Shown: positions 18,564 through 28,780, counted from the first letter of the stretch. The stretch is DNA of 64,000 nucleotides from Craspedostauros australis (GCA_026770025.1 JAMXDE010000006.1:124001-188000), one strand, 5' to 3'. The notes: generated by a model from the sequence alone, not told the origin. Made by a program: numbers and translations.

Positions 18564-21395
18564 CTACGTTTCCGACCTGATGATGTAGAAGATGAAGCTG
18601 TTTTCATCAAATGCGAAATCAGGGAAAAGGTACGAGTAGATATAGTACACATCCTCTTCGGTCGTTTGCCATGAGCAACCCTCTTTGCAGTCCATCGTTA
18701 CGCATTCCAACCTGCTACAGCCGGTGCCGCCCAGGTCTCTGCGGTGCTTCAGGAGCGAGATGTTCACTGATGGCTTGCTATCCTGAGAGAACCATGGCGC
18801 CTTGAAAGAGAAGACGCTGCCATCGCCATCGACTTTATGCCATAGACCCGTAGGCAGGCCTGGATCTACCGGGATGTCCAAATCATCGGTGCATGCGGGG
18901 AGATTCGGAACGTCATCCTCCGTTGCCATGTCCAATTCCACGCGCTGTAACTGATCTTCGTTCGTGAAATTTTCGTCAGGGATGACGTTGTCGCCAGCGC
19001 CTGGATCGTCGGAGATGGTGTATACTACGCGGTTGGCATCGATGGCATTGACACAAAAGTCGCCGGCGAGTCCGCTGGTGTCCAGTGAGGAGTCCGAGAT
19101 GGAAACGCGGAAATCTCCAACCGCGTCACCCTTCCCGTGGATCAGGACGTAGTACGTCCGATCTTGAACACTCAACCATGAGACACGAGCTTGCATGGAG
19201 AAGCAGGAGTCGTCGTCCCCGGCCTCGCAACGCATTGAGGTTGTGTGCATCTCCAAGTTGGTTTCGCTGGTGGGCAGGGCGTGGAGGTCAGGTACTTGTT
19301 GTGGGTCCACGTCGGAAGAAAAGACGGAGATTTGGGTGTCCCAATCAGCGAAACCGCAGGTCGAGGCTGATATTCCCCCGCCAGTACCCTTGACAGCGTA
19401 CCAGGCCCCGGTGGTGCTTTGTGGTAAAACAGACTCGCACGAGGGGGCAAGCGCTGAGAAGTTTGCGTCGAGCAACTGGTCCGGGCCTTCTTCTCCGGTG
19501 CCATTTGCGTCCGCAACAGAGCCGCCGGCCAAGGATGGAGGGTGGTCGGTGGATCCCACCAATATTATTTCAGAACCGGGGACCATAGTGATTGGACCGT
19601 ACGAGAACAGCGAGAAATCGTTGTGCCACAAGCTCAACTCGAATGTCGAAAACTCGTCTTGGGCAGTGTCGAACCGTCGCAGGACAAGAATGTAGTAGTC
19701 CTTGTCATCCATCCCTAGCCATGAAACGCTGTTGGTGTCCCTGTTCGTGATGGATGTGGGGGCGCAGGGTATGAAGTAACATTCCGTACTGACTGTGTTT
19801 CGTTCTTTTTGCAGCACCTGCATCTCGTACCCATGCGATACATGGGCTGTCAGTGCCATGTTCTTCTCTGGTCGGTGACGATACCATAGGCCTGGCCGGC
19901 TGTCTTGGTTGGTGCCGATGCCATGGGCATCCCTGTCGCAAACAAAGAATTGAATTTCCTGCAAATGTTCTTCGACGAAGGCTGCGGTGATTGCGTTGTG
20001 ATACCCAAGTTCGAGTGTATGCGCTGAGTTGCAGTGGCTGTTGTCTCCGCTCAGTGGTGGTTGGGTTGGCCTTTCGGTCGGAGCTTGGGTCGGAGTTTGG
20101 GTCGGCAGTTGAGATGATGGCGCTGGGGTGGGAGTCGCTGAGGATGAGGCATCGGGCTTTTCAGTCACCTCGTCTTCGCTGCCTGGGTCGGCATTGGACG
20201 CGATATCTTCAGCATCGCCTGCGCTGGAATCAGACGATGACGATTTGAAGACATCGCTCACCGCGGCAGTGATGGCAACGATTGCGGCAATCCCGACGAG
20301 GATGCACAGCGCCAGACAATAGATGCGTCGCCGTTGCTGTCGTTGTCGTCGTTGATTCTCACTTGTCGAAGCCTGTGTTGGCCTCTTGGCTGCGCCAGGC
20401 TCCACCGCTGCCTCTTGCACCACGACGTGCGCCTCGGTGGCCTCCATCAGAAATCGCCTCCGAGCATTGGCCTCCACACGCGCTCTCTCCTCATCGGAGA
20501 TCGTGGTCCGATTGGGGTCGACGAGGAGAGCATGAATTGAGACTTGATCGCCACTTTCAACGTCCTCGTCTTCCCGCTCGGTGCGAGATACATCGGCCAT
20601 CAGCGGCGGTGGTTGTGGAGTAATGTCCGTTTGCGCGGAGCTAATGTGGGTGCTCAAACCAGAGGTCGATTCTTCGTCAATTCGGATCGCTTGGGGGGTC
20701 ATGCCGTGCAGAGCATAGTTCCCGTCTCCCTCTTCCTCGCCCATGCCTGCGAGTCGGATGGTACCAGGAGCTGAGCGGCTGTTGCGAACAAAAGAACTAT
20801 TGGCACGTTCTTCGCGATGGGCGATCACAGCAACGGCCACTCCAGCGGACGGGACGAGGCATGTCTCGCCATTGGTGCTGCCTGAAGGTTCGTTGTTGTT
20901 TGCTGAAGCAGCATCCTTCAGTTTCGAGTCGCGCGACTTGTCCTTCACCTGTTGCTCTTGGAGTTCACTTCGTCGCGTGCTTCCACTCTCGTTTGCTTTC
21001 GGGCGTTCCTTCTTTTCGCTTGGAATCCCCACTGCGATCCTCGGCGGTTCATCCTGGACGGAGATGTTGGACTTGTTGGCTTCATCTTTCCCGTCATCGT
21101 TGCCGCTGTTCTCACCGCATGATGGGCTGGTGTTACCAGTGCTGCTGAGCGTGGTACCGACCGTGGTGGTGGTGGTGGCCGTGGTGCTCATGTTCTGTTG
21201 CAGCTCATCGACTTCAATCGATGGGCTCCCGTCTCCCGTGGCTTGCTCATCGATGTCGCCACTGCGACTGTCACAGATGTTGGTGCCGCTGTTGGTGCCG
21301 CTGTTGGTGCCGCTGTTGGTGCCGCTGTTGGTGCCGCTGTTGGTGCCATCACTTCCAGTCTCCTTGTCACCATCGCTCGTTGTGGTGTCCTTCAT
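18564..21395 (-). CDS. Single-pass membrane protein with three PPC-like ectodomain modules
   Basis: 943 residues from the ATG at 21395. The first 300 or so residues are acidic and Ser/Thr-rich, opening with five GTNS repeats. One hydrophobic segment follows a basic stretch near residue 350 (IYCLALCILVGIAAIVAIT), giving a type II topology. After it comes a Thr/Pro-rich stalk (PTPAPSSQLPTQTPTQAP), then three similar Cys-containing modules. Their matching openings are GLWYRHRP, GAWYAVKGTGG and GLWHKVDG, and the first two have matching ends (DYYILVLRRFD, TYYVLIHGKGD). They resemble bacterial PPC-type beta domains. A surface or secretory-pathway role is likely; the ligand is unknown. Pro/Thr stalks of this kind are common in diatom surface proteins. 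Confidence 0.75.
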   Translation of the reverse strand: MKDTTTSDGDKETGSDGTNSGTNSGTNSGTNSGTNSGTNICDSRSGDIDEQATGDGSPSIEVDELQQNMSTTATTTTTVGTTLSSTGNTSPSCGENSGNDDGKDEANKSNISVQDEPPRIAVGIPSEKKERPKANESGSTRRSELQEQQVKDKSRDSKLKDAASANNNEPSGSTNGETCLVPSAGVAVAVIAHREERANSSFVRNSRSAPGTIRLAGMGEEEGDGNYALHGMTPQAIRIDEESTSGLSTHISSAQTDITPQPPPLMADVSRTEREDEDVESGDQVSIHALLVDPNRTTISDEERARVEANARRRFLMEATEAHVVVQEAAVEPGAAKRPTQASTSENQRRQRQQRRRIYCLALCILVGIAAIVAITAAVSDVFKSSSSDSSAGDAEDIASNADPGSEDEVTEKPDASSSATPTPAPSSQLPTQTPTQAPTERPTQPPLSGDNSHCNSAHTLELGYHNAITAAFVEEHLQEIQFFVCDRDAHGIGTNQDSRPGLWYRHRPEKNMALTAHVSHGYEMQVLQKERNTVSTECYFIPCAPTSITNRDTNSVSWLGMDDKDYYILVLRRFDTAQDEFSTFELSLWHNDFSLFSYGPITMVPGSEIILVGSTDHPPSLAGGSVADANGTGEEGPDQLLDANFSALAPSCESVLPQSTTGAWYAVKGTGGGISASTCGFADWDTQISVFSSDVDPQQVPDLHALPTSETNLEMHTTSMRCEAGDDDSCFSMQARVSWLSVQDRTYYVLIHGKGDAVGDFRVSISDSSLDTSGLAGDFCVNAIDANRVVYTISDDPGAGDNVIPDENFTNEDQLQRVELDMATEDDVPNLPACTDDLDIPVDPGLPTGLWHKVDGDGSVFSFKAPWFSQDSKPSVNISLLKHRRDLGGTGCSRLECVTMDCKEGCSWQTTEEDVYYIYSYLFPDFAFDENSFIFYIIRSET
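21279..21338 (-). repeat. 12-bp coding minisatellite, 5 copies
   Basis: Five perfect units of GTTGGTGCCGCT (+ strand) plus a degenerate sixth. They encode the SGTN repeat at the N terminus of the membrane protein. Perfect units suggest recent slippage and likely length polymorphism. Confidence 0.9.
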
Positions 21396-21863
21396 CGTGC
21401 TCGTGGTTGCGATTGGCAGATGGGTCTGGTCCTATTCGTGGTCCTGTTCGTGGTCCTATTCGTAGTAGTAGTCGTATCGCACGAGTGCAGAGATGGTGTG
21501 ATCTGAAGAGGAGGTATTCTGCTGCTTTCCTCTTGCATTTTATGACACCAGAGGGAGGAGAGACGATTCTCAATCGTAGCTCGAATGTATAGCTTGGATG
21601 GAAGTGCCACACAAGAGTGGTACCTTGACGTGTGGCATGGTGGGGAGTGGGCGCTTGTCGCTGGGGTGGGAATAGTGCGATGGTTGTGATGGACAGTGAG
21701 CGACGATCCTTCTCGGCCATCTGCGTTGTTTTGTGAAGAAGGAGCTCAAACGCCTTCTCGTCTATTGGAAAATGTCTATTGTTCGTCACGTTCGTGACCC
21801 AATTTGTTGTGCTGCCCAATCACAACGCGCCGATAGTCACTTTTAGATGTTGGGTTGGGTGCT
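21396..21863. other. 5' flank of the membrane-protein gene up to the transposon
   Basis: Contains the leader of the minus-strand gene, with short repeats of GGTCCTATTCGT type at about 21425-21470. The last bases before 21864 hold ATGTTGGGT (21847-21855), the inverse of ACCCAACAT just inside the transposon end. No gene is seen. Confidence 0.5.
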
Positions 21864-22245
21864 GGAACACCCAACATTTTGTCCGATTTTCACTTTTCTA
21901 GCTCGTGACTTACCTTAACGGGACTTAATACACGGCGTTGAGACAGAAAAGTGAATCAGCCGAAATCCCAAAAAGCATACTTAGGGTTACGCTATTTTAC
22001 TTCAATTGTGGTTCGTTCACGCCCATCAAGAGAGACCGGACAAAACCGGAGAAACTAGGTCAGACCGGACAGACCGGACAAAATGACCGGACAAAACGGA
22101 CAGACCGGACAAAATGACCGGACAAACCGGACAGACCGGACAAAACGACCGGACAAACCGGACAAAATGACCGGACAGACCGGACAAAAACTACCGAACA
22201 GAATGTATAGACCGGACAAAATTAACGAACTTAGCGGACACTGTT
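21864..22245 (+). repeat. Left terminal inverted repeat
   Basis: Matches the reverse complement of the right end: identical for the outer 38 bases, then diverging, with a second identical block where the ACCGGACA array begins. Inside it, TTCACTTTTCT (21889-21899) and AGAAAAGTGAA (21945-21955) form an 11-bp inner inverted repeat, a possible transposase-binding arrangement. Confidence 0.85.
22034..22245 (+). repeat. ACCGGACA tandem array (left)
   Basis: Irregular tandem copies of ACCGGACA followed by GA, AA or AAATG, degenerating toward the inner end into ACGGACA-like units. The same array appears inverted near the right end. Frames through it translate to low-complexity DRT/NRT repeats and are not taken as coding. 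Confidence 0.9.
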
Positions 22246-22426
22246 AACGGACAGTGTACCCAAACCAGCACTGAAGGTCGGCACGGCGACGTGCGATGGA
22301 TCAAATGGGAGCAACATTGCGAGTGTCTGGGTTGAGTGTGGAGGTCTACCTCCGGCAAGTATTTTTGGTTGATGCGATTAGCATGTGGAAAGTAGATAGC
22401 AAAAGCTGTGAAGAGTGATGCTGGTT

Positions 22427-22431
22427 CTTAA
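22427..22431. other. Copia target-site duplication, left copy
   Basis: CTTAA here and at 29718-29722 flank the Copia LTRs exactly, a 5-bp duplication typical of Copia integrase. Confidence 0.85.
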
Positions 22432-23095
22432 TGATAGAACAGAATACAATACAGGGTACTTACTTCAAATAGAGACTGATCAGATCCGACAATGAAGTAT
22501 GTAGATGGTTGGTATTGTGTGTGTGTGCTCAAGTAGGTGATTAAGTTAATGAAAGCTGGCCCAATTCTGATCTGTCGAAGTCAGAATTGTGAGCATGAAG
22601 AGTGCAATGCAAGATGATGATGATGATGCAATGAGATTGCACAAGTTTCACACAGCAATACTGCTGTAAAATGATGCCTTGCACTGTTGCATTCACATGT
22701 GGGAGGAAATGCATGTTTGCAAGCACAGAGGTGAAGACAAGATCAGATGGCACGTTCAGGTCCACGATGACCAGTACTGCCATAATTCTGAAGCTGTGCA
22801 ATTGAGGACCTCTTATTCAGATCTATTGGATGAACCAATATATCTGAATTGCAAGGTGTCAACAAGATGGTGTGGAATTGAGGAATCAATATATCTGAAT
22901 TGCGAGTCAGTCTGTGAGACGAGAAAGCGATCCCACATGGGAGTTGCGGCAATTTCGGATATCATGACATTACGATTCATCACACACGAAGAGTCTCGTG
23001 ACTGCATCAGTATTCGTCCTGTGGTACACGAATACCACACGACTCATTTGAATACTACCAAGATGAGTGTAGTTGGAGCGTTCGATGTGTTATTA
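22432..23095 (-). repeat. Copia 3' LTR
   Basis: 664 bp, the downstream LTR relative to the minus-strand gene. It contains a near-perfect hairpin: ATTCAGATCTATTGG (22815-22829), a 5-base loop, and CCAATATATCTGAAT (22835-22849), with one mismatch in 15 pairs. A further copy of CAATATATCTGAATTGC lies about 50 bp on. Confidence 0.93.
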
Positions 23096-23120
23096 CTCCC
23101 CGGAGCGTATGTTGATGATA

Positions 23121-26100
23121 TCACTTGTTGTGTGAGCGGATGGTGTCACCTCTCCAGAATAAGATTGGTTGGATGAGAGGCCAGAATGCTGCCCATGGTA
23201 GGAACTTCGTCAAGATGTCAGCCACATTCTGTGTTCCTGGGATCTTGATGAAGTGGATGGTTCCAGATGCGATGGCGGAACGGACTCGATGGTATGCAAG
23301 TGCATTGTGTCTCTTGGTCAGCATGCTCATGGGCACGGTGGATGAAGTTATGACTGATTGGTTGTCACCAAACAGCCAACTGGGACCATCAAGAGGGATG
23401 CCCATCTCTCTCAGAGCAAGACGAAGAGATATGATGTGTTCGGTGGCTTGACGGGCCGCAACGAATTCAGACCCATAGGTTGCGGTCTCAACGGTGGCCT
23501 GTCGTTTGCTGAACCATTCGATGGGTGTTTGGTTGACAAAATGAAGAGCTCCAGTGGCCGATCGACCGGTTACCTTGCAATGCATGAGGTTGGCATCAAC
23601 AAAGGAAGTGGTTCTGACAATCTTGCCTCTTGGCACAGGAGCGTCCTTCGCGATTTCTTCCGATGTGTTGCCATACACGGAGTACAGCCAATCCTGCTGT
23701 GGTACCTTGAAGTGCTCCTCATGTTGTGGTATGCCTGTGCGAAAGCGGATGGCCCCATCTTGATGTTTGCGGAGATAGCCATAGATTCTCTTGGCTCGAT
23801 CGAGGTGGCCCTTGCGCGGCGAGGCTCGGAATCTGGAGAGTGTCATCACTGCAACAGATATGTCAAATCTGCCAAGGGTGACGCACCATTGAAGGGTGCC
23901 GATGATGGACATGAACTTGTTCTTGTCCACGTCGGAGAGCTCTTCGGATGTGTCGAGCTCTGGGCTGTCTGCCTTATCGAGGGGGCAACTTGCCTTCTTT
24001 GGCATCTCTCCGAACATGCGCTCGTAGTTGATCAGAATCCTCTTGATGTAGGATCGGGGGCTGATCTTCATGGTTCCATCTGGATCTCGATTGAAGTCAG
24101 CACCGAGATGGTACTGCACTGGCCCAACTCCCTTGAGTTTGTAGCCATACTTGGAGATCAGAAGGTCGAAAAAGGATTGGGGATCCTTCATGGTGACCAT
24201 CAGGTCATCGACATAGACACAGATGTACTCCCAGTGGGAAGTAGCATCTCGCATCCATACATCTGGGTCAGAGCGGCATTGGACGAATCCGACATCTCTG
24301 AGGGTATCTGCAAGAGCTTCGTGAAACCGAGCGCCTGATGTGCGCAGGCCGTAGAGTGCCTTGACGATACGCATCATCTTACCGGCGTGCTCTCCAAATT
24401 CCTCACCAGCAATGAAGCAGATCTTCTCCTGCGTATATGCCTCAAGATATGCGTTCCCGATGTCACCCACCATTGTGGTGAGACCGTTGAGCTCACCAGC
24501 CAGTAGAGTGAGGCGCAGTGATCGAAGGCTGACCACACCCGCATACGACATGTCCTTGCATGGTCGTGTTAGATGCCCTCCAGCGACACATCTCGCTTTG
24601 TGGCGGAGGTCGTGTTTGACAGCATACACCCATTGGAGTCTGATCTTCTGGTGTCCATCTGGAGGCTTGGAGAGGTGTCCAAGGACTTCGAAGGTACCAT
24701 ACTCAAAGAGTTGGTCCATCTCTTTCCTCTCTGCGTCAGCCCAGAAGGTGTTGCCGTTCTGTTGGTCAAGGGTCATGGCCTCACGATGATTGTTGGGCAC
24801 TTGGACTCCGAACTGGTAGGTAGGGACCGAACCGGAGGTGCGAGACTTGGCAACATGGACTTCACGTCTCATGCGAGTCTGCCGTTGGGAGAGACGCTGA
24901 AGACGCTTCCATCCTGGCTCTTGGAGTAGACCATGTGTCCGACCGTATGCAGCACATGTCGCGGGATCATCCTGTATCATGACAGAGAGGGGTTCCATGG
25001 ATGTAGATCCATCATCCCATTGGACCTTGACGTTGTATCTTGATCCTTTGTAAGATGATGATGAGGATGAGAGTGGGCCCTCATGACTGATGATGTCAAT
25101 GAAGGTCCATGTGCCATCGGCTTCACCCGTCGCCTGTTGCTGTTCGATGATATCCGACAGCTCAGTGTAGGCCATCAGATCATTGGTCTCCCCATCATTG
25201 AGAGAGAGAATCATCTTGATGCGTTGGTGGTTGTCCGCGTCAATATCATTGACCTTGCGGATGACCTCGGCACGGACCTTGTGTCCATCTTGATGATGTA
25301 TGAAGGACATACCAATGAGCTCCTCTGGGGTGAACTTGGGGACGGAAACCGCTCCCTTGTCCATGGTTCCTGATGCAGTGCTCATGGAGTCGAAAAGAAT
25401 GGCGTCGGAGAGAGTGTGAACAACAGGATCGGCCTCAGGAGAGTCAGGGATGTCATCCTTGTACTCCCCATGGTCTGATGCCTCTGTCGCTGCATCCTCG
25501 TCCTCCCCAACCATGGGAAGGGGAAAGTCCGCACGCAAGTTCTTGGTGGATGGATCATCCGCTGGGCGAATGGTGGATCGAGGAAGAAGCCGTTGCGATG
25601 CGTCATCGAGGATCCAAAAGGTGAGATCGTCACCCTTGTGAAAGCACAGACCGGCCCATCGTCCCAGCCTCTCCTTGGAATGGCTGGGGAAGCCTGGCTT
25701 GTCGACTCGGAAGTACACGGGTTGCCACCATCGGTAAGCAAGGAACTTGCTCACATCTGGTCGGTGCCCGTATGCGGCCTGGAAAGGAGTGATGCTGCCA
25801 ACCGTGCGCTGCGCGATGTGGTTGAGCAGAGAGATGACGTACTGGGTGCAGATCAGCCAAAACTTGGCGGGTGTCCCAGTGCGGTCCATGATCCCATTGG
25901 TGGTCCGCTTGACGTCTTGAATACGCCGTTCCGCACCGTTCTGATGCTGATGCTCGGGCTCACTCTGATGGTCTTTGATGGCGTATTGGCGGAGGATCTC
26001 TTGAACCTTGGAGCCAATCTCGGACTTGGCGTTATCCGACATGAGAAGGTCGGGCGCACCATGGTGTCGGATGAAGTCGAGGAAGGTGTTGGCAACTTGC

Positions 26101-28616
26101 TTCTCGGAAGACATGGGGAACCCTGCTGTGAATCGAGACTGCAGAGCGACGTAGATCTGCATCATGGTGCATCCGCCGTGTCCAGCAATGCCGTTATCAT
26201 GTGCAGGAGTGTCCGAAAAGAGAGTATCCATAGCCACAACTTCATGGAGACGATCGACGTTGGCAGCCGGAAATCGTGTCCTGAAGTGTTTGCGCATGGA
26301 AAAGCGCTCCGCCGTCCGGTACCACTGCGAGGTGCATCGCAATGTGTCGCGGACACGGCGAGCCGGGATCCAACCGAAATGAGGACGAAGGGCCTCATAA
26401 TCAACAGGAGCAGAGCTGAGCTCAATGCCTCCAGAGAGGTCCGAGTTCTCACCACGTGTTGGTTCACCATCAGTGACGAACACGTCGAGCTCTTGTCCAG
26501 AAATTGGGATGGAAGATTCGTTGTTGGCTCCGCTGACATCGGAGATGTCGAGCTCTTGATCGAGGGCAGAGGGATCCCACACAGAGTCAGCTGTGAAATC
26601 GATGTGAGGGTACTTGCCGAGCTGATCACGAGTGGGACAACGCATGTCCATGTAGGACAGACCATGACGAATTGAGAGTGGAATGACGCGGCCATCGGTT
26701 GTGATGATCGTCTGTCGACCGCCTGGCAGGTGTCGTGGCCGCTCATTGACGTCAATGCCGAAGGAAGCGAGTTGGTTGGAAGAATGGATGGTCTTCCCCT
26801 TTCCGTACAGAGCGTATTGGTGAAATACGGCAATGATGGGACCTTCGGTGGTGTCGACAAGTCCAGCAACAGTCCCAATGTCAAGGTTGGCAATCGCAGA
26901 ATCGCCAATGCCATTGACATCCGCTGTGTGACCAGTCTTGCACAGTACGAGGACGTCGTCACCAGCCAGGCCACCATTGGCACCGCTGTCGACGAGAGAT
27001 CCATGATGAGCTTTGGATGTCTTGTGGAAGTCGTAGCGGACCATGGCCTGGTTGGCAAGGCGCCAGGTCTGACCCTTGTAGGTCAGGATGGGTTCGTCAG
27101 TGGAAGGTGTGGACTTGGCATTCGCCAACATGCGGTTGATGGCATCTCCAGGTTGAGCAGGAGGAGTGGTGGTCGTGTCGGTATTGGCAGATGGAGTTGC
27201 AGAATGCCCATCCGACTTGGAGGTAGTTGCCTTGTTGGCTGCGCGCTGACGTCCGCCCTTTCCGCGATTGGGATCCCATTTTCCCTTGGCTTCAAGGAAT
27301 GCTTGACGCTGAGATCGCTCCATCTTCATCCATTCCTCGCGTGGGATACGAGGACGAGGATCCTTGGAGTAATCCTTACCCTTGCTCCATGTCTGTGCTT
27401 GGCCTCGAGCACCGGAGTGCTTGGCATTATGCACCTTGCGACTGGAACGTCCACGAGGCTTGACGCGGTCAAGACGTTGAGCATGGCTGCGTACGAGTGC
27501 GAACGTACGCTCGAAGTCGAGTGTGAACTCTGCTGAGACACCGTCAATGCTCATTGCATGAAGGGATGCCTCGAGGTATTGGGACTCGAATAGAGCACGG
27601 TAGAGCTCGGTGTCTGGAGAGATGGCTTCCTCCAACCAATCGCGTTTGCGATCAGCATCAACCTCGTCATCTTGGATGACTTCGAGATCGTACACCTTGT
27701 TGGACCACGAGTCAAGGAAGGACTCTCGAGTGCCACGCCAGTCCTTGTCCAGTTTGAGGGTGTTGAGGATGGAGCGAAGATGTTTCCCGGCATTGGACGC
27801 GGTCACGCCGGTGGTATACTCAGAGAGCATGGCTGCAAATGCAGCCTGTCCATCCATGGTGTCCTCGAACTTCCGGACGCATCTCTGACCCTTCTGAGTC
27901 TTCAGGGAGAGTACCAAGGTGCAGTAGACAAAGGTGTTCTGCTCTTGGAAGAGGGCCATGTCCTCATCTGCAGGCTTGTACTCCGGGTTCAGGACATCGG
28001 AGACGCCTTGGGAGGCTGCAACCGTCATGAAGGTGCGACGGAAGGATAGAAAGAACCGATCATCCTTGAGTTTGGGAAAATGCTTGCTGTTGCGTCTCAT
28101 CCCCTTTCGGAAGTCTTGGAGACGGGATTCCGACGAGGAGACCGGAGTTGAGGTAATGGGATCAGGTGTTGGAGCCGAAGATGCTGCCACAGTAGCTGCT
28201 GCAGTGGCTGCTGCAGTTGCTGCTGTGGTAGCTGCTGTTGTTGCTGCGCGCGCCGCTGCTGCTTCTGCTGGAGCGACAATTGGCGATGCGATGGCCTCGG
28301 CAAGAGAATGACGGGAGATGGTGTACCAGGTGACAAAGGTTGGGTCAACCTGATGTTGCCACCAGCGAGGAAGGGCAAGGATACGACGGATGCAAGGAGC
28401 ATCGAGTTCGTACACAAAGGCTTCGCCATCCTCATCAAGACCTTGGTATTGGAAGGCCTGTAGGTCCTCCCTGGAGAGGAGAAGAAGGTCGGCAATGCTG
28501 AGTATGCCCTGTTGGTCAAGCAGACTTCTGGCATCAGAATCGTCAGCAATGCCCACGGACCTGACAACATGGTTGAAGATCTCGGCTTCGGAGATGGTGG
28601 GGGGAGGAGTAGTCAT
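23121..28616 (-). CDS. Copia gag-pol polyprotein
   Basis: 1831 residues from the ATG at 28616, with no break. Residues 1-480 are gag-like, with an Ala/Thr run near 110-150 and no obvious CCHC knuckle. The aspartic protease motif DSGA is near residue 540. The integrase core has its DDE triad at about 790 (AMDT), 853 (SDNAKSE) and 889 (NGAERR). A chromodomain-like strip (VKVQWDDGSTSMEPLSVM) lies at about 1185-1200, between integrase and reverse transcriptase. The reverse transcriptase holds GDIGNAYLEA and the YVDD active site near 1455. RNase H at about 1680-1800 has SFVDANL, YGSEFVA and LFGDNQS. The integrase HHCC region is degenerate, as I recall for diatom CoDi elements. Confidence 0.95.
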   Translation of the reverse strand: MTTPPPTISEAEIFNHVVRSVGIADDSDARSLLDQQGILSIADLLLLSREDLQAFQYQGLDEDGEAFVYELDAPCIRRILALPRWWQHQVDPTFVTWYTISRHSLAEAIASPIVAPAEAAAARAATTAATTAATAAATAAATVAASSAPTPDPITSTPVSSSESRLQDFRKGMRRNSKHFPKLKDDRFFLSFRRTFMTVAASQGVSDVLNPEYKPADEDMALFQEQNTFVYCTLVLSLKTQKGQRCVRKFEDTMDGQAAFAAMLSEYTTGVTASNAGKHLRSILNTLKLDKDWRGTRESFLDSWSNKVYDLEVIQDDEVDADRKRDWLEEAISPDTELYRALFESQYLEASLHAMSIDGVSAEFTLDFERTFALVRSHAQRLDRVKPRGRSSRKVHNAKHSGARGQAQTWSKGKDYSKDPRPRIPREEWMKMERSQRQAFLEAKGKWDPNRGKGGRQRAANKATTSKSDGHSATPSANTDTTTTPPAQPGDAINRMLANAKSTPSTDEPILTYKGQTWRLANQAMVRYDFHKTSKAHHGSLVDSGANGGLAGDDVLVLCKTGHTADVNGIGDSAIANLDIGTVAGLVDTTEGPIIAVFHQYALYGKGKTIHSSNQLASFGIDVNERPRHLPGGRQTIITTDGRVIPLSIRHGLSYMDMRCPTRDQLGKYPHIDFTADSVWDPSALDQELDISDVSGANNESSIPISGQELDVFVTDGEPTRGENSDLSGGIELSSAPVDYEALRPHFGWIPARRVRDTLRCTSQWYRTAERFSMRKHFRTRFPAANVDRLHEVVAMDTLFSDTPAHDNGIAGHGGCTMMQIYVALQSRFTAGFPMSSEKQVANTFLDFIRHHGAPDLLMSDNAKSEIGSKVQEILRQYAIKDHQSEPEHQHQNGAERRIQDVKRTTNGIMDRTGTPAKFWLICTQYVISLLNHIAQRTVGSITPFQAAYGHRPDVSKFLAYRWWQPVYFRVDKPGFPSHSKERLGRWAGLCFHKGDDLTFWILDDASQRLLPRSTIRPADDPSTKNLRADFPLPMVGEDEDAATEASDHGEYKDDIPDSPEADPVVHTLSDAILFDSMSTASGTMDKGAVSVPKFTPEELIGMSFIHHQDGHKVRAEVIRKVNDIDADNHQRIKMILSLNDGETNDLMAYTELSDIIEQQQATGEADGTWTFIDIISHEGPLSSSSSSYKGSRYNVKVQWDDGSTSMEPLSVMIQDDPATCAAYGRTHGLLQEPGWKRLQRLSQRQTRMRREVHVAKSRTSGSVPTYQFGVQVPNNHREAMTLDQQNGNTFWADAERKEMDQLFEYGTFEVLGHLSKPPDGHQKIRLQWVYAVKHDLRHKARCVAGGHLTRPCKDMSYAGVVSLRSLRLTLLAGELNGLTTMVGDIGNAYLEAYTQEKICFIAGEEFGEHAGKMMRIVKALYGLRTSGARFHEALADTLRDVGFVQCRSDPDVWMRDATSHWEYICVYVDDLMVTMKDPQSFFDLLISKYGYKLKGVGPVQYHLGADFNRDPDGTMKISPRSYIKRILINYERMFGEMPKKASCPLDKADSPELDTSEELSDVDKNKFMSIIGTLQWCVTLGRFDISVAVMTLSRFRASPRKGHLDRAKRIYGYLRKHQDGAIRFRTGIPQHEEHFKVPQQDWLYSVYGNTSEEIAKDAPVPRGKIVRTTSFVDANLMHCKVTGRSATGALHFVNQTPIEWFSKRQATVETATYGSEFVAARQATEHIISLRLALREMGIPLDGPSWLFGDNQSVITSSTVPMSMLTKRHNALAYHRVRSAIASGTIHFIKIPGTQNVADILTKFLPWAAFWPLIQPILFWRGDTIRSHNK

Positions 28617-28624
28617 GATGATGT

Positions 28625-28780
28625 TGTTTGTTGGTTGGTTTATTTGTTTGTTTGTTTATTTGTTGGTGTGTATGTTTGTTTGTGTTTGTATGTTTGTTTA
28701 TTTGTTGATGTGTCTGTTTGTTTGTTTGTTTGTTGATGTGTCTGTTTGTTTGTGTTTGTATGTCTGTTTGTGTTGTCGAT
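28625..28780 (-). repeat. Tetranucleotide (TTTG)n-like tract in Copia leader
   Basis: Imperfect GTTT/GTTTG repeats (AAAC on the element strand) directly upstream of the gag-pol ATG at 28616, in the untranslated leader between the 5' LTR and the gene. It gives an A-rich, structure-poor leader RNA. Confidence 0.85.

Noticed and set aside
22034-22245. CRISPR-like direct repeats
   Set aside because: Units are directly abutting and irregular, with no spacers, lie inside a transposon TIR, and the genome is eukaryotic.
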